From Compostimonas suwonensis (GTDB lineage Bacteria > Actinomycetota > Actinomycetes > Actinomycetales > Microbacteriaceae): a DNA stretch of 64,000 nucleotides. Positions 20,088 through 29,336 of the stretch are shown in pieces (position 1 is the first letter of the stretch; every line of letters begins with the position of its first letter). Where the stretch lies: the NCBI RefSeq assembly GCF_002797855.1, contig NZ_PGFB01000002.1, positions 496,001 through 560,000 on the forward strand, in the 5' to 3' direction. Made by a program: the position numbers and the translations under genes. Under the pieces are notes generated by a model, which saw only the letters and a program-made list of their open reading frames with translations, was not told the DNA's origin and made no database searches.

Positions 20088-20253
20088 CTTCACTCCCCAC
20101 GATCGACGCACGACCACGCCGGACCGGGCCGTGCTTGTCTACGCCGAGCATATGCCCGCACGCGCATCCCGGGCGAGAATCCGCACGCCGTGTGTCGGGT
20201 GCTCCGGAGCCGACATAATGAAGAGGCTTCACCCGGGGGAAAACGGAGATCGT

Positions 20254-21858
20254 ATGACGCAAACCGCCGCACCGACCGCAACGGGGAAGCCCCGCCGCGC
20301 CGCGCTCGTGCTCACGACGCTCATCCTCGCGGCGGGGGTGGCGAACCTCAACCTCTCCGTCGCCAACGTCGCGCTCCCCGACATCGGCACGAGCCTCGAC
20401 GCCTCGCAGGCGGCGCTCAACCTCATCGCCGTCGGGTTCTCGCTGGGCCTCGCGGCATCCGTTCTCTATCTGGGCGCGCTCGGCGACCGCTACGGCCGCA
20501 AGCTCATGCTCGTGCTCGGCATGGTCGTGAGCCTGCCCGCCTGCGTGATAGCGGCGACCGCCCCGACCGTCGAGATCCTCTTCGCAGCCCGGCTGCTCGG
20601 CGGCCTGGGCGCGGGCATGGCCTACCCGACGACCCTCGCGCTCATCACCGCCCTCTGGTCCGGACGATCGCGCATCGCGGCCATCGCGCTGTGGTCGGCG
20701 ATCGGCGGAGCCCTGTCGTCGCTCGGCCCGCTCACGGCCGGCGCCATCCTCGGCGCCGCGGCGTGGGGCTGGGTGTTCCTCATGACCCTGCCGCTCGCCG
20801 TCGTGACACTCGTGCTCGTTATCGTGCTCGTGCCCTCTCACGTGAACGAGACGAAGGATCCCGTCGACAACGCCGGAGGTGTGCTCTCGGTCGTGCTCAT
20901 CGGTTCGCTCGTGCTCGGCATCAACTTCGTCGTCGTGCCGGGCATGCTCACGACCGCGTGGGTCCTCTTCGCGATCGCCGTCGTGAGCGGGGTGCTCTTC
21001 GTCCTCCGGCAGCTGCGGGCGCGTGTTCCCCTCTACGACCTCCACTACGCCAGACGCCGGACCTTCTGGGTCGGGGCCCTCGGCGGCATCATCGTCTTCG
21101 GCTCGCTCATGGGCGCCCTCTACATCGGCCAGCAGTACATGCAGAACGTGCTCGGCTACTCGCCCCTGCAATCGGGTCTGGCGATCCTCCCGTCGACGCT
21201 CCTGATGGTCGTCGCCGGCCCCGTCTCGGGCCGGCTCATCGGCCGTTACGGCTCGCGCGCGACGATGCTCGCCGGCTTCGCCTTCTGCCTCATCGGCTTC
21301 ATCGTCATGTGGACCTTCTGGGATGTCGGCAGCGGCTACCCCGTCGTCGGCATCGCCTATGCGGCGCTCGGCATCGGCGTCGGTCTCTCGGGCACGCCGA
21401 CGACGCACAGCCTGACCTCGTCGGTGCCGGTCTGGAAGGCCGGCATGGCCTCGGGCACGGCCGATCTGCAGCGCGACCTGGGCAGCTCGATCCTCACCTC
21501 CATCCTCGGCGCGATCCTCACCGCGGGCTATGCCGCGTCGATCGCCTCCTCCGTCGCGGGCGCTCCCGCGAACGTCCAGAGCGAGGTGACGAGCGGCATC
21601 GAGACGACCCTCCAGAAGTCGTTCAGCAGCGCGGAGATGACCGCGCAGCAGTATCCGCAGTACGCCGAGGGGATCACCTCGGCGGCTCGGGACTCGTTCC
21701 TCGCCGGTGCCGACTGGGCGTATCTCGCAGGGATGCTCTTCGTCGTCATCGGCATCGCCGTCGTGTTCTTCCTCTTCCCGAAGAAGAAGCCGGAGTTCGT
21801 GCTCACGCAGAAGTACGAGGCCGAGAGCGACGCCGGGCCGGTCGCGGCGGCCCGCTGA
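20254..21858 (+). CDS. MFS drug exporter of the DHA2 (14-helix) type
   Basis: A 534-residue transporter; the ATG at 20254 has GGAGAT seven bases upstream. It contains NLSVANVALPDIGTSLDASQAALNLI, LGALGDRYGRKLMLVLGM and the DHA2 motif around SAIGGALSSLGPLTAGAILGAAAWGWVFLMTLPLA. About fourteen hydrophobic segments are seen. A probable -10 (CATAAT, near 20213) lies in the divergent intergenic region. Likely a proton-driven multidrug or metabolite exporter; no dedicated regulator adjoins it. Confidence 0.9.
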   Translation: MTQTAAPTATGKPRRAALVLTTLILAAGVANLNLSVANVALPDIGTSLDASQAALNLIAVGFSLGLAASVLYLGALGDRYGRKLMLVLGMVVSLPACVIAATAPTVEILFAARLLGGLGAGMAYPTTLALITALWSGRSRIAAIALWSAIGGALSSLGPLTAGAILGAAAWGWVFLMTLPLAVVTLVLVIVLVPSHVNETKDPVDNAGGVLSVVLIGSLVLGINFVVVPGMLTTAWVLFAIAVVSGVLFVLRQLRARVPLYDLHYARRRTFWVGALGGIIVFGSLMGALYIGQQYMQNVLGYSPLQSGLAILPSTLLMVVAGPVSGRLIGRYGSRATMLAGFAFCLIGFIVMWTFWDVGSGYPVVGIAYAALGIGVGLSGTPTTHSLTSSVPVWKAGMASGTADLQRDLGSSILTSILGAILTAGYAASIASSVAGAPANVQSEVTSGIETTLQKSFSSAEMTAQQYPQYAEGITSAARDSFLAGADWAYLAGMLFVVIGIAVVFFLFPKKKPEFVLTQKYEAESDAGPVAAAR

Positions 21859-21975
21859 CGGCGCCGCGGCGCCGGGCCGGTCGCGGCCCCTGCACAGCAG
21901 CGTGTCGATCCCGGTCGACGCACGAGTGCTGAGGATGCCGCCCGCCCGCGCCTGCGCGCATCCGACACTGGGGGC

Positions 21976-22653
21976 ATGCGCCGATCCCACACCCCTCTTC
22001 CCGCCCGTCTCCGTCGTTCGTGTCCCTGCTTCTCGCGGGGTCGCCCGCTCCGCGTCTGCGTCCGCCTCGCTTTCCGTCTCCGCCCGAGCCGCCGCGCGCT
22101 CGGCCGCTCGGCCCTCGCCGGTCTCGCTCTCCTCGCGCTCGCGCTGATGCTCGGGGCGGGGTCGGCGACGGCCGAGACGCCCAGCGCCCCCGGCGGAGGC
22201 GAGCGCCCCACGGGCACGGATGTCGCGGCAGCGGGCACCCCGTGGCTGTGGCCGCTCGACGGCCGCAACCCGATCGTCCGCGGGTTCGAGGCGCCGCCCC
22301 ACCCCTACGGCGCCGGGCATCGTGGCATCGACATCGCGGCGACGCCCGGTCAGCTCGTGCGGGCGCCCGCGGCCGGAACCGTCTCCTTCGCCGGCGTCGT
22401 CGTCGACCGCGGTGTGCTGTCGATCGCGCACCCCGGCGGCCTCGTCTCGAGCTACGAGCCCGTCGAGACACAGCTCGCCGAGGGCCGCTCGGTGAGCCCC
22501 GGCGAGGCGATCGCGACGATCGACGGCACGAGCCACTGCGGTTCGAGCTGCCTGCACCTCGGTGTCAGACTCGACGGCGAGTACGTCTCACCTCTTCTGC
22601 TGCTCGGCGGCATCGAGCGGGCCGTGCTGCTGCCCGTCGTTCCCGCACGATGA
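21976..22653 (+). CDS. Secreted M23-family peptidase-like protein
   Basis: A 225-residue protein with an arginine-rich N-terminus and a signal segment (ALAGLALLALALMLGAGSATA). The C-terminal domain is LytM-like: WPLDGRNPIVRGFEAPPHPYGAGHRGIDIAA carries the first His and Asp, and SSCLHLGVRLDG carries the HxxxR/HLH-equivalent strand. Only CLHLGVR is seen where active enzymes have HLHF, so zinc binding may still be complete through HxGxD and HLG. The family cuts peptidoglycan cross-bridges; inactive members act as activators. It is commonly found near rpsB and xerC in actinobacteria. Confidence 0.82.
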   Translation: MRRSHTPLPARLRRSCPCFSRGRPLRVCVRLAFRLRPSRRALGRSALAGLALLALALMLGAGSATAETPSAPGGGERPTGTDVAAAGTPWLWPLDGRNPIVRGFEAPPHPYGAGHRGIDIAATPGQLVRAPAAGTVSFAGVVVDRGVLSIAHPGGLVSSYEPVETQLAEGRSVSPGEAIATIDGTSHCGSSCLHLGVRLDGEYVSPLLLLGGIERAVLLPVVPAR

Positions 22654-22693
22654 ACGTCCCGGATGAAGCCCTCTGCGAGGTCGTGCGCGAGGC

Positions 22694-22714
22694 CGCGACC
22701 CGCCCGGGGTCGCG
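22694..22714. terminator. Small hairpin between convergent M23 and xerC genes
   Basis: CGCGACCC (22694-22701) and GGGTCGCG (22707-22714) form a perfect 8-bp stem with a 5-base loop, in the 71-base gap between convergent stops. No clear U-run follows on either strand, so function as a terminator is only plausible. Confidence 0.4.
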
Positions 22715-22724
22715 ACTGGGCCGG

Positions 22725-23708
22725 TCAGGCTCGCGGATGGGCGAGATGGTAGCTCTGCTTGAGCCGTTCGGCCGAGACGTGGGTGTAGATCTGGGTCGTC
22801 CCGAGGCTCGCGTGACCGAGGAGCTCCTGCACGGAGCGCAGGTCCGCTCCCCCGTCGAGCAGGTGGGTCGCGGCCGTGTGCCTCAACGAGTGCGGGCCGG
22901 CCGGGCCGGAGCCGGGCAGCTCCTCGAGCAGGCCGGCGACCAGGCGGTAGACCGACCGGGTGCCGAGCCGGGTGCCGCGCGAGCCGATGAGAAGGGCACG
23001 CCGGGCGTCGGCGCTCGGCTGCGGGGCCGGGTCCGGGTCCGGGGCCGGGTCAGGCGAGCCGCCCCGGTCGCCCGAGCGCAGGAGCAGCGGCATCCGCCCC
23101 CGATCGAGGTAGTCGACGATCGCGGATCGCGCGGGAACCCCGAACGGCACCACGCGCTCTTTCGAGCCCTTGCCGAGAACCCGCACGGTGAGCCGGTCGA
23201 GGTCGACGTCGTCGCGGTCGAGGCCGACGAGCTCGGAGACGCGCACGGCGGAGGCGTAGAGCAGCTCGATGATCGCCAGGTCTCTCAGAGCCACCGGGTC
23301 GCCATCGGCGGCCCGGGCGGCGAGGCCGGCGAGGATCCCCTCGATCTGGGCGCGGCTGATCACCCGCGGCAGAGGCTGGGCCGTCTTCGGCGAGGTGAGC
23401 CGGGCTCCCGGATCCGTTCCGAGCATGCCCGTACGCGCGAGCCAGGCCGAGAGGCTTCGCGCCGCGGCGGCACGGCGGGCGATCGTGGCCCGGCTGAGCC
23501 CGGCGCGGGTCGCCTCCCACAGCCAGTCCCGCAGCGCGTCGAGGGTCAGCGCGTCGAGGGTCGGCGCGTCACCACCCGCGCCCCTCCGTTCGAGGAACAG
23601 CCGGAGCGCTCGGAGGTCGGAGTGGTAGGCGCGCACGGTGTTGGGCGAGAAACCGCGCTCGGCCTTCAGATAGACCTCGAAGTCGTCGATCGCCGCCGCC
23701 AGCTCCAT
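22725..23708 (-). CDS. xerC: Tyrosine recombinase XerC
   Basis: Resolves chromosome dimers at dif together with XerD. It has 327 residues, starting ATG at 23708 (MELAAAIDDFEVYLKAERGFS). The SAM-like N-terminal domain is followed by a catalytic domain with Arg (SAVRVSELVGL), Lys (GKGSKERVVPF), HSLRHTAATHLL, LLGHASLGTTQIYTHVS and the nucleophile Tyr in QIYTHV. A Pro/Asp-rich insert (PDPAPDPDPAPQPSADA) interrupts the catalytic domain. Its locus near dprA is a conserved arrangement, so it is the housekeeping recombinase and not an island integrase. Confidence 0.92.
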   Translation of the reverse strand: MELAAAIDDFEVYLKAERGFSPNTVRAYHSDLRALRLFLERRGAGGDAPTLDALTLDALRDWLWEATRAGLSRATIARRAAAARSLSAWLARTGMLGTDPGARLTSPKTAQPLPRVISRAQIEGILAGLAARAADGDPVALRDLAIIELLYASAVRVSELVGLDRDDVDLDRLTVRVLGKGSKERVVPFGVPARSAIVDYLDRGRMPLLLRSGDRGGSPDPAPDPDPAPQPSADARRALLIGSRGTRLGTRSVYRLVAGLLEELPGSGPAGPHSLRHTAATHLLDGGADLRSVQELLGHASLGTTQIYTHVSAERLKQSYHLAHPRA

Positions 23709-23772
23709 ACTCCCAGCATGCTCGTCTGCACCCGGAAACGCGGGAGCCACGCGCGCCTCAGGCCGCGGCGTC

Positions 23773-24714
23773 TCAGATTGCAGACGGCTGCGTGTGCCGC
23801 GAGAACGCCTCGATGCGCTCCTCGGGGCTCAACGCCTCCATACGATCGAGGAAGTCCGCGTCGAAGCCCGCAACCCGCTCGAAGTCGCCGATCGGCACGG
23901 TCGAGTGCACGGTGCGGTCGCCGTAGACGTGCACGAGGTTGATGCTCTGCGCCCCGTCGACCCCCGAGAGCTCCCGCACGGGTGCGCTGAGATCCATCGT
24001 GTAGCAGGTCGCGGCGGCGACCGACACGGGGATCCCCGCGAACGTGCTCGTGGTGGAGTAGTGCAGGTGGCCGCCGAGGATCGCGCGCACGTCGCTGCCG
24101 GAGACGACCTCCGCGAGCTCGTGCTGACGCTGCAGCTCGAGAATGGTCATGACCGCGAGCGGCGTCGGCACGGGCGGGTGGTGCAGTGCGAGCAGGGTGC
24201 CGTGCGGTGCGGGAGCGCTCAGCTCGGCGCTCAGCCAGTCGAGCTGCTCGCGGGCGAGCTCGCCGTGGTGGTAGCCGGGCACCGTCGTGTCGAGCACGAT
24301 GAGCCGCAGCCCGCCCAGACGGTAGACCCTGTCGACGGGGTCGAGGGAGGCGGGCTCGCCGAGCAGCTGCTCCCGGAAGCGGTTCCTCTCATCGTGGTTG
24401 CCCATGACCCACACCAGCTGTGCGCCCAGCCGCTCGACCGCGGGCTCGATGATTCCCCTGACGCGCGCGTAGGCATCAGCCTCGCCGAGGTCGGCGATGT
24501 CGCCGGTGATGACGACGGCCTCAGGGCGGATGCCGGATCGCTCGAGCTGCTCGAAGGCCCGCTCGACCGTGCGATCGGTGTCGACGCGCCCGTAGAGAGC
24601 CCGATTGCCGCCCAGGAAGTGGGTGTCGCTCAGATGCACGAGAACGTGATCGGGCTCGCCGTGCTGCCCCATCTGGACGTGCCCCGCCTGACCTTCAGCT
24701 CGAATCTCCGACAT
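23773..24714 (-). CDS. Calcineurin-like metallophosphoesterase (CpdA/Icc-like)
   Basis: A 313-residue protein if it starts at ATG 24714; an internal ATG at 24672 is an alternative. All five metallophosphoesterase motifs are visible: HLSDTHF, ITGDIADLGEAD, MGNHDERN, ALHHPP and GGHLHYSTTS. Such enzymes hydrolyse cyclic nucleotides or other phosphodiesters. No membrane segment. Divergent from the META lipoprotein gene. Confidence 0.88.
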   Translation of the reverse strand: MSEIRAEGQAGHVQMGQHGEPDHVLVHLSDTHFLGGNRALYGRVDTDRTVERAFEQLERSGIRPEAVVITGDIADLGEADAYARVRGIIEPAVERLGAQLVWVMGNHDERNRFREQLLGEPASLDPVDRVYRLGGLRLIVLDTTVPGYHHGELAREQLDWLSAELSAPAPHGTLLALHHPPVPTPLAVMTILELQRQHELAEVVSGSDVRAILGGHLHYSTTSTFAGIPVSVAAATCYTMDLSAPVRELSGVDGAQSINLVHVYGDRTVHSTVPIGDFERVAGFDADFLDRMEALSPEERIEAFSRHTQPSAI

Positions 24715-24929
24715 CGCTCCTGGCCCTCCCGACCGGCTTCCCCGATCGCCGATTCGCCTCCAGACTACGGCCATCCGCCGACAGCGCCCGCCCATCCTGC
24801 GGCCGAGGAATCGACGCCGCTTCGATGGCTGATTTTGCGACACAAAGCGGTCACATCTGCGTCATCGGGATTTACGCGCGGGCGGCCGAGGGTAATAGTT
24901 GGCAGTACCGCCGTCGAGGGGAGCCGCTT

Positions 24930-25670
24930 GTGCCGCACTACACCAGGTCATTCGTCGGGGCAGGTCTCATCGTCGCGGTTCTCGCGCTCGCCGCCTGCTC
25001 CCCCGCCTCCGACACCCCGTCCGGGAACGCGTCGACGGCGACCGTTCAGCCCGGCCAGCTCGTGGGAACCTGGACTCTCGAGGCGAGCTTCGACTCGCCC
25101 GAGCAGCCCTACGTCGCCTTCGTGCAAGACAGCACCTGGAGCGCCTCCGACGGCTGCAACCGGGTGCAGGGCACTTGGGAGGTCACGAGCACGGGTGCGC
25201 TGACGACGACCTCGGGTCCGCAGACGCGGATGGCGTGCGAGGGTGCGCAGCTCCCTCTCGCCGTCACCCTGGCCGACTCGGTGCGCGTCGACGGAGACAC
25301 CCTCGTCATCACGGGCTCCGACGGGGCCAACACGACCACCCTCGTCCGCACGACGGATTCGACGGTCGGGCCGCAGGGCCTGCCGATCGGCTACTGGGTC
25401 GCCCGCACGACCTCGACCTCGCCCTTCCTGTCGATCAGCGCCGACCGGAGCTTCACCGGGAGCGACGGCTGCAACACGATCTCGGGCACGTGGGAGTCGA
25501 CCGAGGCCGAGACCATCACCCTCACCATGGGAGCGTCGACGCTCATGGCCTGCGACGGCGTCGACCAGTGGCTGAACCAGGCGGCGACGGGGCGGGTGCG
25601 CGCCGGCGTCATGACGATGGAGGCAGCCGACGGCACGGTGCTCGGCCAGCTGAACTCCATGGGGAGATGA
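24930..25670 (+). CDS. Lipoprotein with two META-like repeats
   Basis: A 246-residue exported lipoprotein. The GTG at 24930 is preceded by GAGGGGAG. The signal peptide ends with the lipobox LALAAC. Two homologous halves each contain a Gly-Thr-Trp start (LVGTWTLEAS; PIGYWVART) and the motif SDGCN (ASDGCNRVQGTWE; GSDGCNTISGTWE) followed by a conserved MACxG (RMACEGAQLPL; LMACDGVDQWL). It resembles the META/HslJ fold. A paralogue with the same two-repeat plan lies at 62116-62838. The AraC-type gene begins six bases after its stop, so they may be co-transcribed. Confidence 0.82.
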   Translation: MPHYTRSFVGAGLIVAVLALAACSPASDTPSGNASTATVQPGQLVGTWTLEASFDSPEQPYVAFVQDSTWSASDGCNRVQGTWEVTSTGALTTTSGPQTRMACEGAQLPLAVTLADSVRVDGDTLVITGSDGANTTTLVRTTDSTVGPQGLPIGYWVARTTSTSPFLSISADRSFTGSDGCNTISGTWESTEAETITLTMGASTLMACDGVDQWLNQAATGRVRAGVMTMEAADGTVLGQLNSMGR

Positions 25671-25676
25671 CCGTCC

Positions 25677-26672
25677 GTGGCCAGACCGGCTGACCGTTCG
25701 TTCACACCCCGCCGGCCGACCCGGGCCAGCGTCTCCGGCCGCGAAGCCATCGAGTTCCTCTCCTGGCATTCCCGCATCACGACGGACTCCCCCGAGTCGT
25801 TCCACGCGATGCTCAACGCCGTCGTCTTCGACGACATGACCATCACCCGGCTCCGGCACACCCCCGCGACCGTCGAGCGCACCCGGCAGCTCGTCGACAG
25901 CCTCGTGGTCGGCTCGACCCTGATCTTCGTCAAGACGGGCCTGCTGTGGGTGAGCCAGGGCGATTCGAGCTTCGAGCTCACGGCCGGCTCGGTGGGGATC
26001 CTCTCCGGTTACGAGCCGTACACCTTCGTCAACCCGGAGCCCGTCGACGCGACTCTCGTCGTTCTCAGACGCGGCGCCTTCGCGATGAACGGGCTCCCCG
26101 GCTTCGAGCAGGAGGCGCGGCTGCTGCGCTCGACCTCGTTGAGCCGCTCGACCAGTCTGCTGCTCGAGGGGCTCTCCGCCGATTTCCCGCGGCCCGGCTC
26201 GGTCGAGGGAACGGCGACTCAGCGTGCGGTGCAACACCTGCTCATCGGCATCCTGCTCGGCTCGCACGAGGAGAACTCGCGCGTCGACAAGCGCAACGCC
26301 GCGACCATCGCCCAGGCGATGGTCTTCATGGCGGCGAACAGCGGCAAAGCCGACCTCACGACGGCCGACATCGCAAACGCCTCGGGCGTGTCGATCAGAC
26401 ATCTGCAGCGGATCCTCGCCGCGACCGGGACCTCCATCGCCCAGGTCTTGCGCGACAACCGGCTCCGCGCGGCGTGCGGCCTGCTCGTCGACGAGGCGTG
26501 GAAGACCTCGACGCTCGAGCACATCGCGCTCGCCTCCGGATTCGGTGGCGCGGGCAGGATGCGCCGCACCTTCCAGACCGCGTACGGGATGACCCCGGCC
26601 GAGTACCGCGCGAACCCTCCGAGCGGCACCGCGAGCGCCCTCCAGCCGGTCCCCTCCCCGCCCGGGCGCTGA
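25677..26672 (+). CDS. AraC-family transcriptional regulator
   Basis: A 331-residue regulator with a GTG start. An N-terminal AraC-binding-like (cupin-like) half (FHAMLNAVVFDDMTITRLRHTPATVERT) precedes a C-terminal double helix-turn-helix (LTTADIANASGVSIRHLQRILAATG and TSTLEHIALASGFGGAGRMRRTFQTAYGMTPAEYR). It lies between a lipoprotein gene and a convergent hydrolase. Effector and targets are unknown. Confidence 0.88.
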   Translation: MARPADRSFTPRRPTRASVSGREAIEFLSWHSRITTDSPESFHAMLNAVVFDDMTITRLRHTPATVERTRQLVDSLVVGSTLIFVKTGLLWVSQGDSSFELTAGSVGILSGYEPYTFVNPEPVDATLVVLRRGAFAMNGLPGFEQEARLLRSTSLSRSTSLLLEGLSADFPRPGSVEGTATQRAVQHLLIGILLGSHEENSRVDKRNAATIAQAMVFMAANSGKADLTTADIANASGVSIRHLQRILAATGTSIAQVLRDNRLRAACGLLVDEAWKTSTLEHIALASGFGGAGRMRRTFQTAYGMTPAEYRANPPSGTASALQPVPSPPGR

Positions 26673-26709
26673 CGCCGCGCGAGGAGAGGCGCAGCCGAGA
26701 TCAGACGGT

Positions 26710-27426
26710 CTAGACCTCGGTGCTCGAGATCGCGGCCAGGATGAGGTCCGTCACCTCATCGACGTGGCTGATCATCGGCACGTGCGAGCTCTCGATCTCC
26801 ACGGTCGTGGCACCGGCCCGCTCTGCCATGAACCGCTCGGCCTCCGGCGGAATGATGTTGTCGCTCGATGCGACCAGGTACCAGCTCGGGATCGCCTTCC
26901 AGGCCGGGGACCCCGACGGGATGCCGAGCGAGGCGAGGGCTCCGGGTCGCTGGCTCACCGCGAGCGCCTGGGCCTCGGGCAGCGGGAGGTCCTGGGCGAA
27001 CAGCCGCGGGAAGTGCTCCGGGTCGATGTAGGCGTCGGCGTCGCCTTCGGCCGCCCCCGGGAAGGGCCGGATGACGAGGTGCTCGGTCACCTCGGTGTGC
27101 CCGCCGCCGAGCTCGTTCGCCTGCGCGACCGCCTCGCCCTCGTCGAGCGCGTAGGCCGTGATGTAGACGAGCCCGGCGACGTTCTCGTTGCCGAGAGCCG
27201 CGTTGGTGATGACCGCACCGCCGTAGGAGTGCCCCACGAGCACGATCGGGCCGGGGATGGTCGAGAGCACGGCGCTCAGGTAGGCGGCGTCGGCCCCGAT
27301 GCCCCTCAACGGGTTCGCCGGTGCGAGAACCGGGTACCCCTTCTCCTGGAGTCGTTCGATGACACCGGTCCAGCCGGATGCATCGGCGAACGCTCCGTGC
27401 ACGAGTACAACTGTCGACGAGCTCAT
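26710..27426 (-). CDS. Alpha/beta hydrolase
   Basis: A 238-residue hydrolase of the compact esterase type. VLVHGAFADASGW gives the HG oxyanion motif, VGHSYGGAVI the nucleophile elbow and SSHVPMISHVDEV the catalytic His region. No signal peptide. It is the last of three consecutive minus-strand hydrolase genes (29137 to 26710) spaced by about 26-29 bases, a probable operon downstream of the LAL regulator at 29337. Confidence 0.87.
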   Translation of the reverse strand: MSSSTVVLVHGAFADASGWTGVIERLQEKGYPVLAPANPLRGIGADAAYLSAVLSTIPGPIVLVGHSYGGAVITNAALGNENVAGLVYITAYALDEGEAVAQANELGGGHTEVTEHLVIRPFPGAAEGDADAYIDPEHFPRLFAQDLPLPEAQALAVSQRPGALASLGIPSGSPAWKAIPSWYLVASSDNIIPPEAERFMAERAGATTVEIESSHVPMISHVDEVTDLILAAISSTEV

Positions 27427-27455
27427 TGTCCTTCTCACTTTCTGATGGGGCGCCG

Positions 27456-28259
27456 CTAGGGCGCGAGGGTGGTCTGCTCGGCGAGGGGCAGCCAGACGAT
27501 CGAGGCGCGGATCTGCGGCGATGCCTTCTCGAAGGTGCTTCGGATCTGCTCTTCTCCTTCGCGGAAATGAGTCCAGCCGTCGAAGTGCACAGGCACGGCG
27601 ACGCGAGGCTCGAGAAGGCCGAGGAGCGTGACGGCCTCCTCGGCCGTCATCGAGTACCGGAGGCGGCCGGTGACCCCGAACTCGACGCCGCCCAGATGGA
27701 GCACCGCGACATCCACGTCGAGGTCGCGCGCGAGCTGCCGCAGCGCGGGGTAGAGCACGCTGTCGCCGGAGATCCAGAGGTCGGTCTTCGGGGAGTCGCC
27801 GAGCCGCACGGCGAAGCCGATGACGTCGCCGACGATCGGATGACTGAGCGGCGGTCCGTGCCGGCACGGCGTCGCGGTGATCCGGAGGTCGCTGCGGCCG
27901 GGCGCGCTGAGCGTGGTCGTCTCCCCGGGCAGCAGGCCGCGCACGGTGTCCATTCCGTCAGCTCCGAGACGGCGACGACCGCTCCGGGTGGTCACGACGA
28001 CCGGCACCTCGGGCAGCAGGGCACGGCCGGCGTCGTCGAGGTTGTCCGCGTGGTGGTCGTGGCTGAGCAGCACCGCGTCGATCGGGCCGAGGCTCGCGGC
28101 ATCCGCAGCCGGCCCCTCGACTTTCGTCGAGGCCGAGCCGAAGCCGAAGGTGTACCGACGACCCGGCGGGTCGAAGGTGGGGTCGGTCAGCAGCCGCCAC
28201 CCTCCGATCTCGGCGAGCACGGTCGGACCGCCGAAACGGGTCAAGCGGATGTCGGCCAC
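27456..28259 (-). CDS. Metallo-beta-lactamase-fold hydrolase (UlaG-like)
   Basis: A 267-residue protein; the GTG at 28259 has GGAGGG just upstream. The metal motif LLSHDHHADNLDDAG, then TATPCRHGPPLSHP, DLWISGDSVLYP and VPVHFDGWTHF supply the further His and Asp ligands. The absence of signal peptide and the UlaG-like N-terminus (TRFGGPTVLAEIGGWRLLTDPTFDPP) suggest a cytoplasmic hydrolase of small esters or lactones. It lies between two alpha/beta hydrolase genes. Confidence 0.87.
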   Translation of the reverse strand: MADIRLTRFGGPTVLAEIGGWRLLTDPTFDPPGRRYTFGFGSASTKVEGPAADAASLGPIDAVLLSHDHHADNLDDAGRALLPEVPVVVTTRSGRRRLGADGMDTVRGLLPGETTTLSAPGRSDLRITATPCRHGPPLSHPIVGDVIGFAVRLGDSPKTDLWISGDSVLYPALRQLARDLDVDVAVLHLGGVEFGVTGRLRYSMTAEEAVTLLGLLEPRVAVPVHFDGWTHFREGEEQIRSTFEKASPQIRASIVWLPLAEQTTLAP

Positions 28260-28285
28260 GATCCCTCCCCGCCTCTCGGCCTCTC

Positions 28286-29137
28286 TCAGGCCGGGAGGGA
28301 GCGATCGAGGTGGGCGGAGCTCGCGTTCGCGACGGCCCAGTCGAGGGCGTGGTCTGCGATCGCCTCCCAGCCGGGCTCGCCGCAGGTGAAATGCGAGCGC
28401 CCGGGGAACTCGACGTACTCGGTCAGCGCGGCCGACTTGTCGTAGTGGCGCGCGTTCGACTTGTTCACCGACGGCGGCATGATGTGGTCGGCGCCGCCGG
28501 CGATGAACAGCAGCGGGGCGCGCTCGTCGAGGTCGTAGTCGACCCAGGTCTCCTGGTGTCCCGGCTTGTAGTTGGCGATGAGCCCGTAGGCCCAGACCCA
28601 GTTGCCGGGGGCGGGGATGTGGTAGCGCTCGTAGACCGCGTCGGACTCCTCGCGTGTGAGCGTGTTGGTGAAGGTGTAGTGGAACTGCTCGGGTGTGTAG
28701 CCGAACGCGCCGTGGAAGGTCTTGGGGTCGCTCAGGATCGGGAAGAACGACTTGAGCTGCGAGGCCGGGGTGACCCGCACGCCCTCCGTGGGGGCCGAGT
28801 CGATGGCGACGGATGCCACGCCGAGTCCTTGCGCGGTGAGCAGCTGCGTCAGCGTGCCTCCGAAGGAGTGGCCCATGATGATCGGCGGCTCGTCGAGCCC
28901 GCGGATGAACTCCGCCAGATGCTCGACGGTCTGCGGCACCGTGAGCTTCGCGATGAGCTCCGGGTTCTCGCGGAGCGCCTCCACCTCGATCTCGAAGCCC
29001 GGGTAAGTGGGAGTGAGCACCCGGTAGCCCTTGGCCTCGTAGTACGGGACCCATTCCTCCCAGCTGCGTGGTGTCATCCACAGGCCGTGGATGAGCACGA
29101 TGGTGCGCGGTTCCGGGTGCGAAGCGCTGTTCGACAT
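28286..29137 (-). CDS. Alpha/beta hydrolase
   Basis: A 283-residue hydrolase; the ATG has GAGGAACGAC upstream. VLIHGLWMTPRSWEEW gives the oxyanion loop, IIMGHSFGGTLTQLL the nucleophile elbow, FIAGGADHIMPP the Asp region and EFPGRSHFTCGEPGW the His. First gene of the three-hydrolase group. Function beyond family is unknown. Confidence 0.88.
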   Translation of the reverse strand: MSNSASHPEPRTIVLIHGLWMTPRSWEEWVPYYEAKGYRVLTPTYPGFEIEVEALRENPELIAKLTVPQTVEHLAEFIRGLDEPPIIMGHSFGGTLTQLLTAQGLGVASVAIDSAPTEGVRVTPASQLKSFFPILSDPKTFHGAFGYTPEQFHYTFTNTLTREESDAVYERYHIPAPGNWVWAYGLIANYKPGHQETWVDYDLDERAPLLFIAGGADHIMPPSVNKSNARHYDKSAALTEYVEFPGRSHFTCGEPGWEAIADHALDWAVANASSAHLDRSLPA

Positions 29138-29336
29138 GTCGTTCCTCTCGCGGGGATCTCAGTGGGAATGCACCGAGTGTCCCAGGCGGGGATCGCTCAC
29201 CGGACCACGTGAAGCGCGTAGTCTTCCGCGCTCCGATCGAGGCCGGCTGCTACCAGCGTCGGCGCACGGTGCCCTGGGGCCCGGCGACCGGGCTCGCCGT
29301 CCGTTGTCGTGCACCTCGGGTGCTTCGTCGTGCACC